Part shown: positions 1 to 8,381 of the stretch, in pieces
Numbering within the stretch: the stretch's first letter is position 1
How the letters are laid out: each line of letters begins with the position of its first letter
Assembly: GCA_022482785.1 (NCBI GenBank)
Contig: JAKVON010000007.1
Coordinates: forward strand, 1 to 64,000
DNA from: Atopobiaceae bacterium
Lineage (GTDB): Bacteria; Actinomycetota; Coriobacteriia; Coriobacteriales; Atopobiaceae
Reading direction: 5' to 3'
Length of the DNA stretch: 64,000 nt
Notes under the pieces: generated by a model
Databases searched by the model: none
The model's input: only the letters and a program-made list of their open reading frames with translations
Told to the model about the DNA's origin: nothing
Position numbers and translations under genes: made by a program

Positions 1-487
1 GATCTTCCCGTTGTACTGGGCGGCGAGGCCGGCCATGAGGTAGATCGTGACCAGTTTGGCGATCTCTGACGGCTGGAACGTGAACCCGAAGAGCTTGATC
101 CAGCCGCTCATGCCCTTTGCAGAGTAGCTGAGGCCAGGCACGCTCGGGAGGAGCATGAGGGCGACGTCGACGACGAGGAGCACCCTCGTGACGTTCTGCA
201 GGCTGCGGTAGTCGTAGCGCCAGACGAACCCGGCGGCGACGACGCCGAGGGCGACGCCGAGCACCTGCCTCGGGAACGAGGCCTCGGTGATGGACAGCGA
301 CGCCGACCAGATGACGAGCAGCCCATAGGCGATCAGGAGCATCGCCGGGACGAGGGCCGGCAGGTAGAAGAAGCTCGAGAGGCCCGTGCGCTTGGGGAGC
401 GCGTCGCTCGTCCTGCCGAATCCCCTGAAGATCCTGGGGCCTCCACCCTTGGGTATCTCCCCGATCCCGGAGCCAAGCTCGTGTGCC
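1..487 (-). CDS. rodA: Rod shape-determining protein RodA (SEDS glycosyltransferase), N-terminal part
   Basis: RodA polymerises glycan strands of the lateral cell wall from lipid II in the cytoplasmic membrane. Only the first 162 codons are in the window; the gene runs off the left edge. A Gly/Pro-rich cytoplasmic leader of about 40 residues is followed by several hydrophobic segments. The visible part ends with SGWIKLFGFTFQPSEIAKL, the signature of the SEDS family (RodA/FtsW/SpoVE). Its place 22 bp after the PBP2 gene and in the mre operon favours RodA over FtsW, because RodA and PBP2 form the elongasome polymerase-transpeptidase pair. The ATG start follows a purine-rich GGGAGGGGAGGG stretch. 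Confidence 0.93.
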
Positions 488-509
488 ATGCCCGTCCCTC
501 CCCTCCCGC

Positions 510-2543
510 TCATCGCGTGCTGTCGTCGACCGACGTCGTCGACGTGTCCGGCTCGTTGTAGATGGCCCCGAGCGTGTCGCGGACGGCATACATGGCCGAG
601 GTCGCGCCGAAGCCGCCGTTCTCCACGACCGCGACGCACACGTACTTCGGGCTGTCGACGGGACCGAAGCAGCAGAACCAGCCGGTCGCGGCCTCGCCCG
701 TCTTCTCGCCCGATCCGGTCTTGCCCGCGAAGGTCTCCTTCATGTTCGTGAAGTGGCTCGCCATGGAGGCGCTCTCCTCGTACACGACGCCCTTGCAGCC
801 CTCGATGACGAGGGTGAACTCGTCGTCGCTCTCGCTCACCTGGTTGAGCACGGAGACGTTGTACTCGCTCACCGTGCCACCGGCCTGCGACAGGACGGAC
901 TTGAGCACGTGGGGCCTCCAGATGGTGCCGCGGTTGGCTATGCCCATATAGACGCAGGCCATCTGAAGGGGCGAGACGAGGAGGTCGCCCTGGCCGATGG
1001 AGAGGTTCGTCGAGTCGCCCCCCTGCCACTTGCGGTCCTCGTCGGAATAGGAGGAGTAGTAGTCATGCTTCCACTCGGGCGTGGGGACCCGGCCGATGCC
1101 CTCGCTCGGAAGGTCTATGCCGGTCGCCTGCCCGAGGCCCCACTTCTTCATCGTGTCCTGCATGCCCTCGTTGTGGTCGGAGTAGTAGAAGCCCTTGCCG
1201 ATCTCGTAGAAGACGGTGTCGCAGGAGTTCGTGATGCCCGACTGGAGCGTCATGTAGCCGTGCCCCGTGTGGAGCCAGCAGTACTGGCCGAACGACGCGC
1301 CGAAGCCCGTCCAGTACCCGGTGCAGTCATAGCCGGTCTCGGGGGTCGCTATGCCGTAGTCGAGGGCCGCGAGGGCGTTCACGGGCTTGATCGTGGAGGC
1401 CGACATGTACTGTCCCGAGACGGGCTTGTTCATGAGGGGGTTTCCCGAGGTGCTGGAAGAGAGCGCGTCCCAGTCGCTGTTCGAGATGCCGCCGATGAAC
1501 GCGCCGGGGTCGAACTTGGGCGCGCTGGCCATGGCGAGGACGTCCCCGTTGGTCGCGTCCAGGACGATGCAGGCGCCCGACTTGCAGGCGGGGTTGCCCT
1601 TCTCGATGGCGGCCTGGATGGCGTGGGCCAGGCCGTCCTCGGCCGCCTGCTGGATGGCCTTGTCGATCGTCAGCATGATGTCCGAGCCGTTGGTGGCGGG
1701 CACCGAGGTCGAGTAGCTCGTCACCCTGCCGTTGGCGTCGACGTAGACCTTCTGCTCGCCGCGGATCCCCTGGAGCACGCTCTCGTACTGGTACTCGATC
1801 CCGGCCTGGCCGACGGTGTCTCCCGACTCGTAGGTGATCGCGCTCTCGTCGTCCGTGCTCCCCTGGGCGTTCAGCTGGTCCGTGGTGATCTGGCCGGTGT
1901 AGCCGAGCACGTGCGCCGCGAGCTGCCCGAAGGGATAGGAGCGCTGGGCGCGCTCCTCGATGTCGATGCCCGAGTAGAAGTCGGAGTGCTCAGCGAGGTA
2001 GGCATAGACCCTCCTCGGGACGTCGCTCGCGACGACCCGCTTCGACTGGGCTCCCGCGGAGGAGTCGGCGATCTTGCGCCTGACGGCGATGGGGGGCATG
2101 CCCAGGACGTTGGCGACGAGCTGGACCTCCACGGCGTCGTCGTTGACGGCGGACTCCGCCACGGCCGTGAGCGAGGCGCGGTTGGTGACGAGGGCGATGC
2201 CGTTCCGGTCGAGGATACGGCCGCGGGGGGCCTCGACGGAGATGGTCCGCGTCCTGTTCGACTCGGCCTTCTGGGCGTAGTCCCCCGACGACATGAGCTG
2301 CATCGACCACAGCTTCGCGAAGAGGGCGGCGATGACGGCGCCGGCCGCGACCTCGAGGCCGGTGAGACGTGCCTTGAAGGTGGTCTCGGAGGAGCTGTCC
2401 TGGCCGCCGGAGGCGGTGGGCGCATGCCCGCCGATGTCGAACGTGAACCGTCCGCTCCCCTCCTTGAGGGAGAGGAAGACGAATACGCCGACGATCACCG
2501 CGAGCACGATGAGGATGATGATTATGAGGGTCGCGAGGCTCAC
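510..2543 (-). CDS. mrdA: Penicillin-binding protein 2 (elongasome transpeptidase)
   Basis: Class B penicillin-binding protein of 677 residues that cross-links peptidoglycan during elongation as partner of RodA. Transpeptidase motifs are visible: STIK with catalytic Ser383, SCD (the S-x-D form seen in PBP2-type enzymes), and KTG in AGKTGSGEKTG near the C terminus. A dimerisation domain (from about residue 105, with RGRILDRNG) precedes it. There are two hydrophobic N-terminal segments, residues 4-26 and about 62-80, whereas most PBP2 proteins have one; the first may be an extra membrane segment. The start is GTG, preceded by AGGGGG and 9 bp after the mreD stop. Confidence 0.95.
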   Translation of the reverse strand: MSLATLIIIILIVLAVIVGVFVFLSLKEGSGRFTFDIGGHAPTASGGQDSSSETTFKARLTGLEVAAGAVIAALFAKLWSMQLMSSGDYAQKAESNRTRTISVEAPRGRILDRNGIALVTNRASLTAVAESAVNDDAVEVQLVANVLGMPPIAVRRKIADSSAGAQSKRVVASDVPRRVYAYLAEHSDFYSGIDIEERAQRSYPFGQLAAHVLGYTGQITTDQLNAQGSTDDESAITYESGDTVGQAGIEYQYESVLQGIRGEQKVYVDANGRVTSYSTSVPATNGSDIMLTIDKAIQQAAEDGLAHAIQAAIEKGNPACKSGACIVLDATNGDVLAMASAPKFDPGAFIGGISNSDWDALSSSTSGNPLMNKPVSGQYMSASTIKPVNALAALDYGIATPETGYDCTGYWTGFGASFGQYCWLHTGHGYMTLQSGITNSCDTVFYEIGKGFYYSDHNEGMQDTMKKWGLGQATGIDLPSEGIGRVPTPEWKHDYYSSYSDEDRKWQGGDSTNLSIGQGDLLVSPLQMACVYMGIANRGTIWRPHVLKSVLSQAGGTVSEYNVSVLNQVSESDDEFTLVIEGCKGVVYEESASMASHFTNMKETFAGKTGSGEKTGEAATGWFCCFGPVDSPKYVCVAVVENGGFGATSAMYAVRDTLGAIYNEPDTSTTSVDDSTR

Positions 2544-2552
2544 TGCTACCCC

Positions 2553-3116
2553 CTAGAGCCCCTTGGTTCGGATGCGGCCGCCCGAGCGCATCCCCGCTCT
2601 CCTCGGGCCCCTCGCGCGACCGCCGGACGACCCGCCGGAGAGGAAGTAGGCGAAGGCCGCGAAGGCGACGAAGGTGAGGGCGAAGGTGGGGATCACGCGA
2701 AGGAGCACGACGTCGACGAGAGAGCCGGCCTGGCCGAGGAACAGCATGACGATGCCGTAGACGAGACCCACGGCAAGGCTCCCGAGGGCGAACTCCTTGA
2801 GGGACTCCGTGCGGTCCTCGATGAGGCGGTTCCTGCTCTCCGAGCCGAGGAGGAAGGCCATGACCGGAAGCTCGAAGGCCATGATGCCGATGGGCCCCGT
2901 CGTCGTGAGGTCGAAGAAGACGCCGGCGAGAAAGGCGAGCAGGACGCCACGCCTCCCCCCGAACATGAAGGCCATGAGGCCGGCGAAGACCAGCGCGAGG
3001 TTGGCGCGGCCGTCGCCGATGCCGAAGAGGGGCACGATGCCGAGCTGGAGCAGTGCGCAGACGAGCGCGAGGATCCCTATGGTCCTGCTCTCCTTGTTCT
3101 GGTCCGAGACCTGCAT
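2553..3116 (-). CDS. mreD: Rod shape-determining membrane protein MreD
   Basis: Small integral membrane protein of 187 residues with about five hydrophobic segments and a basic C-terminal tail (SGGRARGPRRAGMRSGGR). MreD links the MreB filament and MreC to the membrane elongation machinery. The MreD family is poorly conserved in sequence, so identification rests on size, the hydrophobic profile, the GVLLAFLAGVFFDL segment typical of the family, and position between mreC and mrdA. The ATG start has GGAGG 7 bp upstream. Gaps to mreC (11 bp) and mrdA (9 bp) indicate a single transcript. Confidence 0.9.
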   Translation of the reverse strand: MQVSDQNKESRTIGILALVCALLQLGIVPLFGIGDGRANLALVFAGLMAFMFGGRRGVLLAFLAGVFFDLTTTGPIGIMAFELPVMAFLLGSESRNRLIEDRTESLKEFALGSLAVGLVYGIVMLFLGQAGSLVDVVLLRVIPTFALTFVAFAAFAYFLSGGSSGGRARGPRRAGMRSGGRIRTKGL

Positions 3117-3127
3117 GGTGCGCCTCC

Positions 3128-4087
3128 CTACTTGCTCGTCGTCGTTGCCGAGGTGGCTGCGCTCGTCGTCGAGGCGGTCGTGGACGAGTCCTGCGAGTCG
3201 GCGGCGGACATGTCGTCGCTCGTCGCCTTCTGGTCATCGGTGAGCGAGGTGATGACCAGGACCTCCTCGTAGCTCTGTGCCGTGGTGAAGGGCTGCACCA
3301 CGATCTCGTAGTAGATCGCGCCCGTCGGCTTGTTGACGCTCGTCACCTTGCCGAGCGGCAGCCCCTTGGGAAACACCCCGCCGAGCCCGCTCGTGACGAC
3401 GGTGTCGCCGACGTTGACCGTGAGGTCGGTCTGGATCATGTCGAGCTTGAGCGTGCCGTCGGCCGAGCCCCTGAGCATGCCCTGGGCGCGCGAGGCCTGG
3501 AGCATGGCCGACACCGAGGAGTTCTCGTCGGCCAGGAGCCGGACCGTCGCGGATGTGGGCCCGCAGGCGCTGATCTGGCCGATGACGCCTCCCGAGTCGG
3601 AGACGGGCATCCCGACGGCGAGCCCCGAGGCGCTTCCCTTGTCGATGGTGACGGTCGTCGACCAGGAGTCCGTCGAGCCCGACACGATGCGGGCGGCCGT
3701 CGACTGGAGGCTGTAGGTGTTCTGGAGCTGGAGCAGCCCCTCGAGACGCGTGGCCGTCTGCTCGGCCTCGGAGAGCTCCGTGACCTTGGCCTGGAGCTCC
3801 TCGTTCTGGCTCTTCAGGTCGGAGAGCGACTCCTGGGAGGCGGTGAGGTTCGTGAACACGTTGCCGAGCCCGACGAAGGGAGAGGCGAGCGCGCCGCCCA
3901 CGACGCGGACGGGCGTCGTCACGACCGTCGCCCCGGAGCGGACGCCATGGAGAAGCCCGGAGTCGCCCTCGCGGATGCCCATGGTGAACAGCACGAGCGA
4001 GACGATGCAGCAGATGACGAGGGCCCTGCCGCCGGAGTCCTGGCCTCCGCGGCGGAACGAGCCCATGGCCCGATTCCGGGCGTTCAT
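3128..4087 (-). CDS. mreC: Rod shape-determining protein MreC
   Basis: MreC is a periplasmic/extracellular scaffold of the elongasome that dimerises and activates PBP2. The 319-residue protein has a short basic cytoplasmic end, one membrane segment (ALVICCIVSLVLFTMGI), a coiled coil at about residues 75-110 (SLSDLKSQNEELQAKVTEL), and then the two beta-rich domains typical of MreC. The C terminus is a Ser/Thr/Ala-rich low-complexity tail of about 35 residues. I chose ATG 4087, which has AGGGG 8 bp upstream, over the in-frame GTG three codons earlier, whose ribosome site would be too close. It starts 11 bp after the mreB stop. Confidence 0.94.
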   Translation of the reverse strand: MNARNRAMGSFRRGGQDSGGRALVICCIVSLVLFTMGIREGDSGLLHGVRSGATVVTTPVRVVGGALASPFVGLGNVFTNLTASQESLSDLKSQNEELQAKVTELSEAEQTATRLEGLLQLQNTYSLQSTAARIVSGSTDSWSTTVTIDKGSASGLAVGMPVSDSGGVIGQISACGPTSATVRLLADENSSVSAMLQASRAQGMLRGSADGTLKLDMIQTDLTVNVGDTVVTSGLGGVFPKGLPLGKVTSVNKPTGAIYYEIVVQPFTTAQSYEEVLVITSLTDDQKATSDDMSAADSQDSSTTASTTSAATSATTTSK

Positions 4088-4098
4088 GGGTGGCACCC

Positions 4099-5142
4099 CT
4101 ACTGGCCCGCGCTCTGGACGAAGCCTCCGGACAGGGCGTTGGCCTCGAGGACCTTCGCACAGCCGTTGACGACGTTCTCGAGGGCGGTCGGGCTGACGTT
4201 GACGGGCACGCCGGTCTCCTCGCGCAGGCGCGAGTCGAGGCCCCTGAGGAGCCCGCCTCCGCCCGTGAGGAGGATGCCGTAGTACATGAGGTCGGAGGCG
4301 AGGTCGGGCGGAGTCACGTCGAGGGCGTCCTTGACCGCCTTCGTGACCTGGTCGAGGGGGCTGTTCAGGGCTCTGCGGATCTCCTCGGACTCGATCCTCA
4401 CGGTCTTGGGCAGCCCGTTGATGACGTCGCGGCCGTTGACCTCGACGTCGAGCTCCTCGGCGAGGGGGGCGGCGGAGCCCACCTTGATCTTGATGTCCTC
4501 GGCCGTGCGCTCGCCGATCGAGAGGTTGTAGGCATCGCGGACGTGCTCGAGGATGACCTGGTCGAACTCATCGCCGGCAGTCCTGATCGACTGCGAGACG
4601 ACGATGCCGCCCATGGCGATGACGGCGACCTCGGTGGTGCCGCCGCCGATGTCGACGACCATCGAACCCGTGGGATCCTCTATGGGCAGGTCGGCGCCGA
4701 TGGCGGCGGCCATCGGCTCCTCGATGAGGTAGGCCTGGCGTGCGCCGGCCTGGATGGTGGCCTCGAAGACGGCGCGCTTCTCCACGGACGTGACGCCCGA
4801 GGGGACGCACACCACGACACGCGGCCGCGGCGACCAGGGATACTGCCGCTCGCGCGCCTTCTCGATGAAATACCTGAGCATGACCTCGGTCACGTCGAAG
4901 TCGGCGATGACGCCGTCCTTGAGGGGGCGGATGGCGACGATGGAGCCGGGCGTGCGGCCCACCATGCGCTTGGCATCGGCGCCGACGGCGAGGACGCGCT
5001 CCTCGCTCTTGTCGATGGCGACGACGGAGGGCTCGTTGAGCACGATGCCCTTGTCCCTGACCGAGACAAGGGTGTTGGCGGTGCCTAGGTCAATGGCCAG
5101 GTCGCCACCGTACTCGCCGAAGAATGTGTCAAAAATCGACAT
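4099..5142 (-). CDS. mreB: Rod shape-determining protein MreB (actin homologue)
   Basis: Bacterial actin of 347 residues, the usual family length, forming membrane-bound filaments that direct lateral wall synthesis. The actin-fold nucleotide motifs are present: phosphate-1 DLGTANT (residues 18-24), phosphate-2 DIGGGTTE (about 163-170) and the adenosine motif GGGGLLRG (near 298). ATG 5142 gives the normal N terminus MSIFDTFFGEYGGD; a TTG three codons upstream is in frame but has no better ribosome site. It is the first gene of mreB-mreC-mreD-mrdA-rodA, with a likely promoter about 70 bp upstream. Confidence 0.97.
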   Translation of the reverse strand: MSIFDTFFGEYGGDLAIDLGTANTLVSVRDKGIVLNEPSVVAIDKSEERVLAVGADAKRMVGRTPGSIVAIRPLKDGVIADFDVTEVMLRYFIEKARERQYPWSPRPRVVVCVPSGVTSVEKRAVFEATIQAGARQAYLIEEPMAAAIGADLPIEDPTGSMVVDIGGGTTEVAVIAMGGIVVSQSIRTAGDEFDQVILEHVRDAYNLSIGERTAEDIKIKVGSAAPLAEELDVEVNGRDVINGLPKTVRIESEEIRRALNSPLDQVTKAVKDALDVTPPDLASDLMYYGILLTGGGGLLRGLDSRLREETGVPVNVSPTALENVVNGCAKVLEANALSGGFVQSAGQ

Positions 5143-5211
5143 GGCAGCCAATCTATCTAGACGTGCTCGACGACTCGTCGAGGCGTCGGTGTCGATGAAC
5201 GTGCAGAAAAG

Positions 5212-5220
5212 AGTCTAACA
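5212..5220 (-). promoter_or_regulatory. Probable extended -10 promoter of the mreB operon
   Basis: Read on the minus strand, TGTTAGACT fits the extended -10 form TGnTAnnnT about 70 bp before the mreB ATG. No good -35 hexamer is seen 16-18 bp upstream, which is common for extended -10 promoters. Similar elements lie before ppk and the cyclophilin gene. Inference from sequence only. Confidence 0.45.
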
Positions 5221-5283
5221 AAGCCAGCAGATCGTTCGAAAGCCCGTGGTCCCACACACAACTCCGCTACAGCAGGCGGCCGA

Positions 5284-6639
5284 TCAGCTCGTGGCGGCCG
5301 TGCTCGTCGCAGCAGCGCTCGTTGCTACGGTACCCGTTGAGACGGTCGTCGTGCTCCCGCCCTGCGAAGGATAGGTGACCGTGACGTTCGAGACCTTCCA
5401 GCCGATGCCCTCGCGCACCATGCTGATGGTGTAGGTCTGGGAGCCGCCGCCGGAGAGCGTGGCGGAGACGAGGACCTTGGAGGCCGTCATGGACTGGTCG
5501 ATGCCCTCGACCTTGGCGCTGGCGCCGGAGGGGAGCACCGACTCGATGCTCGACTTGGCGTCGGCGGAGATCCCCGATGCCAGCTCGGGCGAGATGTCCC
5601 CCGAGGTGGCATCCTTGAAGAGCTGCTCAGCGACCGACTGCTGGGTCGGCCAGCCATAGCCGCGATAGTAGGCGAAGACGCCCGCGCCGCCGATGACGAT
5701 CGCGATGACGACGACGATGAGAAGGGCCTTCACGAACGGATGGCGCTTCTTGCGCTGGACGCGACGCTCGTTCTTTTCCTGGCGGACGAGCTCCTTCTCG
5801 TCGACCGAGAAGAAGCCGGTGTCCTCGGGGGAGGGCATGAACGCGCCCGAGGCCCCCGTGGGGTCGAGCGGGTCGACGCCCTCCATGCCGTAGCCGGCTG
5901 CCTGGAGAAAGGCGTCCGTCTCGGAGGGCTTGCGGTTGGCGAGGGCGGCCACGGCCTTCTGCGCGGCGTGGTAGGCCGCCTCAGCCTGGGCGCCGAGCTG
6001 GTAAGAGCCGTCCGACGTGGCATGGTCGAAGGCGTCGACGGCCTCGGGCATGCGGTTGGCGGCGACGTAGGCCTTGCCGAGATCGGAGTAGATGGCGTTC
6101 TGGCTGCCGGCGGGCGTCGAGAAGTCGAGGGCGGTGCGATAGGCCTCGACCGCATCGACGGGCCTGCCCATGTCCATGAAGCACTTCCCGAGCTTGGTCA
6201 GGGCGGTCGCCGGGCTCGGGTTGGACTCGTCGATGGCGGCATTCCTGAACGCGACGCCGGCGGCGCGAACGTCGCCACGCTTGACCTGGGCGTTTCCGAG
6301 TGCCAGATACGCCTTGTAGGGCGTGGGGTAGGTGGAGTCCTGCGTCGCCGCCGTAAGGGATGCGACGGCGGCGTCGAGCTGGCCGGCGGCGAGCTCGGCC
6401 CTGCCCTTGTTGCAGGAGAGCGCCCCCGTCTTGCCGTAGGCCGCGTCCCTCAGCGCCTCGCCATAGGCCGCGGCGGCATCCGCGTACCTGCCGAGCTTCA
6501 TGAGCGCGTTGCCCTTGAGGTGGTCGACCGCCCCGGACACCTCGCCGGGTTCGGTCACCCCTTCGAGCGAAGAGGCGGCGCGAGACCAATCTCCCTGCTG
6601 GTAGGCGGCCTTTGCCGCCTCGAATGCCTGCTGATCCAC
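5284..6639 (-). CDS. TPR-repeat protein with one membrane segment
   Basis: Protein of 451 residues. The first half consists of tetratricopeptide-like repeats (for example DWSRAASSLEGV, GRYADAAAAYGEAL, GRPVDAVEAYRTAL, NRMPEAVDAFDHAT), a protein-interaction scaffold. A charged stretch RRVQRKKRHP is followed by one membrane helix (FVKALLIVVVIAIVIGGAGVF, about residues 305-325), an extracytoplasmic domain of about 100 residues and a Ser/Thr/Ala-rich tail. By the positive-inside rule the TPR part is cytoplasmic. I chose GTG 6639 (MDQQAFEAAKAAYQ), with GGGAG 5 bp upstream and 13 bp after the cyclophilin stop; a longer in-frame start would run deep into the cyclophilin gene. It probably shares a transcript with that gene. 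Partner and function are unknown. Confidence 0.85.
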   Translation of the reverse strand: MDQQAFEAAKAAYQQGDWSRAASSLEGVTEPGEVSGAVDHLKGNALMKLGRYADAAAAYGEALRDAAYGKTGALSCNKGRAELAAGQLDAAVASLTAATQDSTYPTPYKAYLALGNAQVKRGDVRAAGVAFRNAAIDESNPSPATALTKLGKCFMDMGRPVDAVEAYRTALDFSTPAGSQNAIYSDLGKAYVAANRMPEAVDAFDHATSDGSYQLGAQAEAAYHAAQKAVAALANRKPSETDAFLQAAGYGMEGVDPLDPTGASGAFMPSPEDTGFFSVDEKELVRQEKNERRVQRKKRHPFVKALLIVVVIAIVIGGAGVFAYYRGYGWPTQQSVAEQLFKDATSGDISPELASGISADAKSSIESVLPSGASAKVEGIDQSMTASKVLVSATLSGGGSQTYTISMVREGIGWKVSNVTVTYPSQGGSTTTVSTGTVATSAAATSTAATS

Positions 6640-6652
6640 GATTGCTCCCTCT

Positions 6653-7201
6653 CTACGCCTTCGTGTGTTCGATCCGAACGGACTTGATCTCGTCGCCGGC
6701 GCGGAGCTTCGCGATGACGTCCTTGCCCTCGACGGTGACGCCGAAGACGGTGTAGTTGGGATCAAGGAAGTGCTGGTCGCCGAGACAGAAGTAGAACTGC
6801 GAGCCAGCCGAGTCGGGGGCCTGCGAGCGCGCCATGGCCAGCGCCCCGTCCACGTGCGAGTTGTTGGGGTTCACGTCGTACTCGTGCCGGATGCTGTAGC
6901 CCGGGCCGCCCGTGCCGGGCATGCCGTAAGGGCCCGCGGCGCCGGAGGCGACCTGCTGGGAGGTCATCCCGCGGGTGTTGGGGCATCCCCCCTGGATGAC
7001 GAAGCCGTCTACGTAGCGGTGAAACCTGAGGCCGTCATAGAAGCCCGAGGAGGCGAGCTCGCAGAAGTTGGCCGTGTGAATCGGGGCCCCCCGGCCGTCG
7101 AGGCGAACCCTGATCGTGCCCTTGTCCGTCTCGATGACGGCGATCTCGTCGCCGGCCACCTTGTATTTCGGGGTGTACAAAGGATCACCGAAGAAACTCA
7201 T
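6653..7201 (-). CDS. Cyclophilin-type peptidyl-prolyl cis-trans isomerase
   Basis: Cytoplasmic cyclophilin of 182 residues catalysing cis-trans isomerisation of X-Pro bonds during folding. Core motifs are clear: FHRYVDGFVIQGGCP (catalytic Arg and the GG loop), ALAMARSQAPDSAGSQFYFCL (the AMAR...SQFFI-like active site), and TVFGVTVEGKDVI. No signal peptide is seen. The N terminus (residues 1-20) is a short extension before the fold. The stop lies 13 bp before the TPR gene start, suggesting co-transcription. The upstream gap contains a good extended -10 element. Confidence 0.94.
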   Translation of the reverse strand: MSFFGDPLYTPKYKVAGDEIAVIETDKGTIRVRLDGRGAPIHTANFCELASSGFYDGLRFHRYVDGFVIQGGCPNTRGMTSQQVASGAAGPYGMPGTGGPGYSIRHEYDVNPNNSHVDGALAMARSQAPDSAGSQFYFCLGDQHFLDPNYTVFGVTVEGKDVIAKLRAGDEIKSVRIEHTKA

Positions 7202-7253
7202 GGTTGCAGCCCTCTTCCGTCATGTCGAATGTCCCCTCTCCTCATTCCGAAAC

Positions 7254-7262
7254 ATTCTACCA
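7254..7262 (-). promoter_or_regulatory. Probable extended -10 promoter of the cyclophilin-TPR operon
   Basis: On the minus strand TGGTAGAAT matches the extended -10 consensus TGnTAtaaT, about 53 bp before the cyclophilin ATG. No clear -35 element is visible. The same TAGAAT core with an upstream TG occurs before ppk. Confidence 0.5.
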
Positions 7263-7306
7263 GCTAACTCGCCGTTCCACAGATACGCCATTCACGACCG
7301 CTCCCA

Positions 7307-8290
7307 TCAGCCCTTCTTCTGTTGGGGCTTCCAGGAGGCGTAGTTCTGGTCGAAGAGCGTCTTATAGGTGTTCGAACCGCTTCCGTCCTGCTGCCGCGCG
7401 AGGGGGGCCTTGATGCTCGTCGCCGATGCCGCCGGGTCGCTGGCGTCGACCGAGAGCGACCACGCCTCGTCGAGGGCGTCGAGGCGGTTCCTCAGGTAGT
7501 TGCCGAGGGTCGAGAGGTGGGAGACGTCTTCTGCGTAGAGGCCGTCGCCGTCCTGGAGCGAGTCGATGTCGGAGATCAGGTTGGACGTCTTGGTCGCCAG
7601 GGAGTCGGCGTCGTTCTTCCCGGAGACGCGCGCGGAGAGGTCCTGCGCCGTGCCCGACCTGGCGAAGGCGTCCGCGTTCGCGTCGACGCTCTTGGCGAGG
7701 TCGCCCAGCTGGGCGTAGTCCGACTCGATGGCCTCGAAGACGGGGTCCGAGGTGGTGGCGTTCGCGGTGGTGGAGGCGTCGTCCTGCCCCTTCAGGCTCG
7801 TGACCGCCCCCGGATAGCCGGCCTGCGAGGTGTCTGCCTCGCCCGTGGCGTGGGTCGACGGGTTTCCCGGAGCCCATGGGTGGGTGAACGCGAGGATGGC
7901 CCCGCCCACGATGAGGAGGGAGGCCGCCGCGGCGAAGACGATGTTCCTCAGCCGTGGCAGGCGGTCCCTGGTCGGGCTGTCCGTTATCTCGTCCTCGGAG
8001 GGAATCGAGCTCTCGATGCGCGGCAGCGCATGGGTGTCCTGATCGGACGGGTCGTCGTCCGAGAAGCCGTCCGGGACGTCCGCGCGGCCGGCACGCTCCC
8101 CTTCGGGAGGGGCCACGGGCATGTCGCACTTGGGACAGCGCTCGGCCCCCGGAGGGACGAGCGCGCCGCAGGTCGCGCAGTAGGTTCCCAGGAGCTTCGG
8201 CAGCGCGTTGGTCGCCGAGAGATCGGCGTGGCACGCCGGGCAGACTATCGTGTCTTCGGGGACGTTCGTCCCACATGATGGACAAATCAC
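7307..8290 (-). CDS. Zinc-ribbon membrane protein of unknown function
   Basis: Protein of 327 residues. The N terminus carries zinc-ribbon pairs: CPSC...CPAC in the first 20 residues and CATC...CPKC about residues 38-57, as in the double zinc ribbon / zinc_ribbon_2 families. An acidic linker follows, then one membrane helix (LRNIVFAAAASLLIVGGAILAF) and a helical extracytoplasmic part of about 170 residues without a recognised domain. I chose GTG 8290 (MICPSCGTNVPEDT) because GGAGGGG lies just upstream; the earlier GTG at 8302 would place that ribosome site inside the gene. The zinc-ribbon-plus-helix plan recurs in reverse order in the 47203-47847 protein. Confidence 0.82.
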   Translation of the reverse strand: MICPSCGTNVPEDTIVCPACHADLSATNALPKLLGTYCATCGALVPPGAERCPKCDMPVAPPEGERAGRADVPDGFSDDDPSDQDTHALPRIESSIPSEDEITDSPTRDRLPRLRNIVFAAAASLLIVGGAILAFTHPWAPGNPSTHATGEADTSQAGYPGAVTSLKGQDDASTTANATTSDPVFEAIESDYAQLGDLAKSVDANADAFARSGTAQDLSARVSGKNDADSLATKTSNLISDIDSLQDGDGLYAEDVSHLSTLGNYLRNRLDALDEAWSLSVDASDPAASATSIKAPLARQQDGSGSNTYKTLFDQNYASWKPQQKKG

Positions 8291-8327
8291 GGACCCCTCC
8301 ACACGAGATGCGTCGTTACAGCAACAT

Positions 8328-8344
8328 ATAACCCGCCATGCGGG
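8328..8344 (-). terminator. Weak hairpin between aconitase and zinc-ribbon genes
   Basis: On the minus strand CCCGC-ATG-GCGGG forms a 5-bp stem followed by TTATAT. It is short and the T-run is poor, so at best a weak or partial terminator after acnA. Confidence 0.25.
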
Positions 8345-8381
8345 CCTCAGGGCAAATCATAGGTCAACGCGCAGGCAAAAA

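Noticed and set aside
483-3272. A 929-codon plus-strand frame opposite mrdA and mreD
   Set aside because: Composition-driven shadow; the minus strand carries recognisable transpeptidase and MreD sequences.
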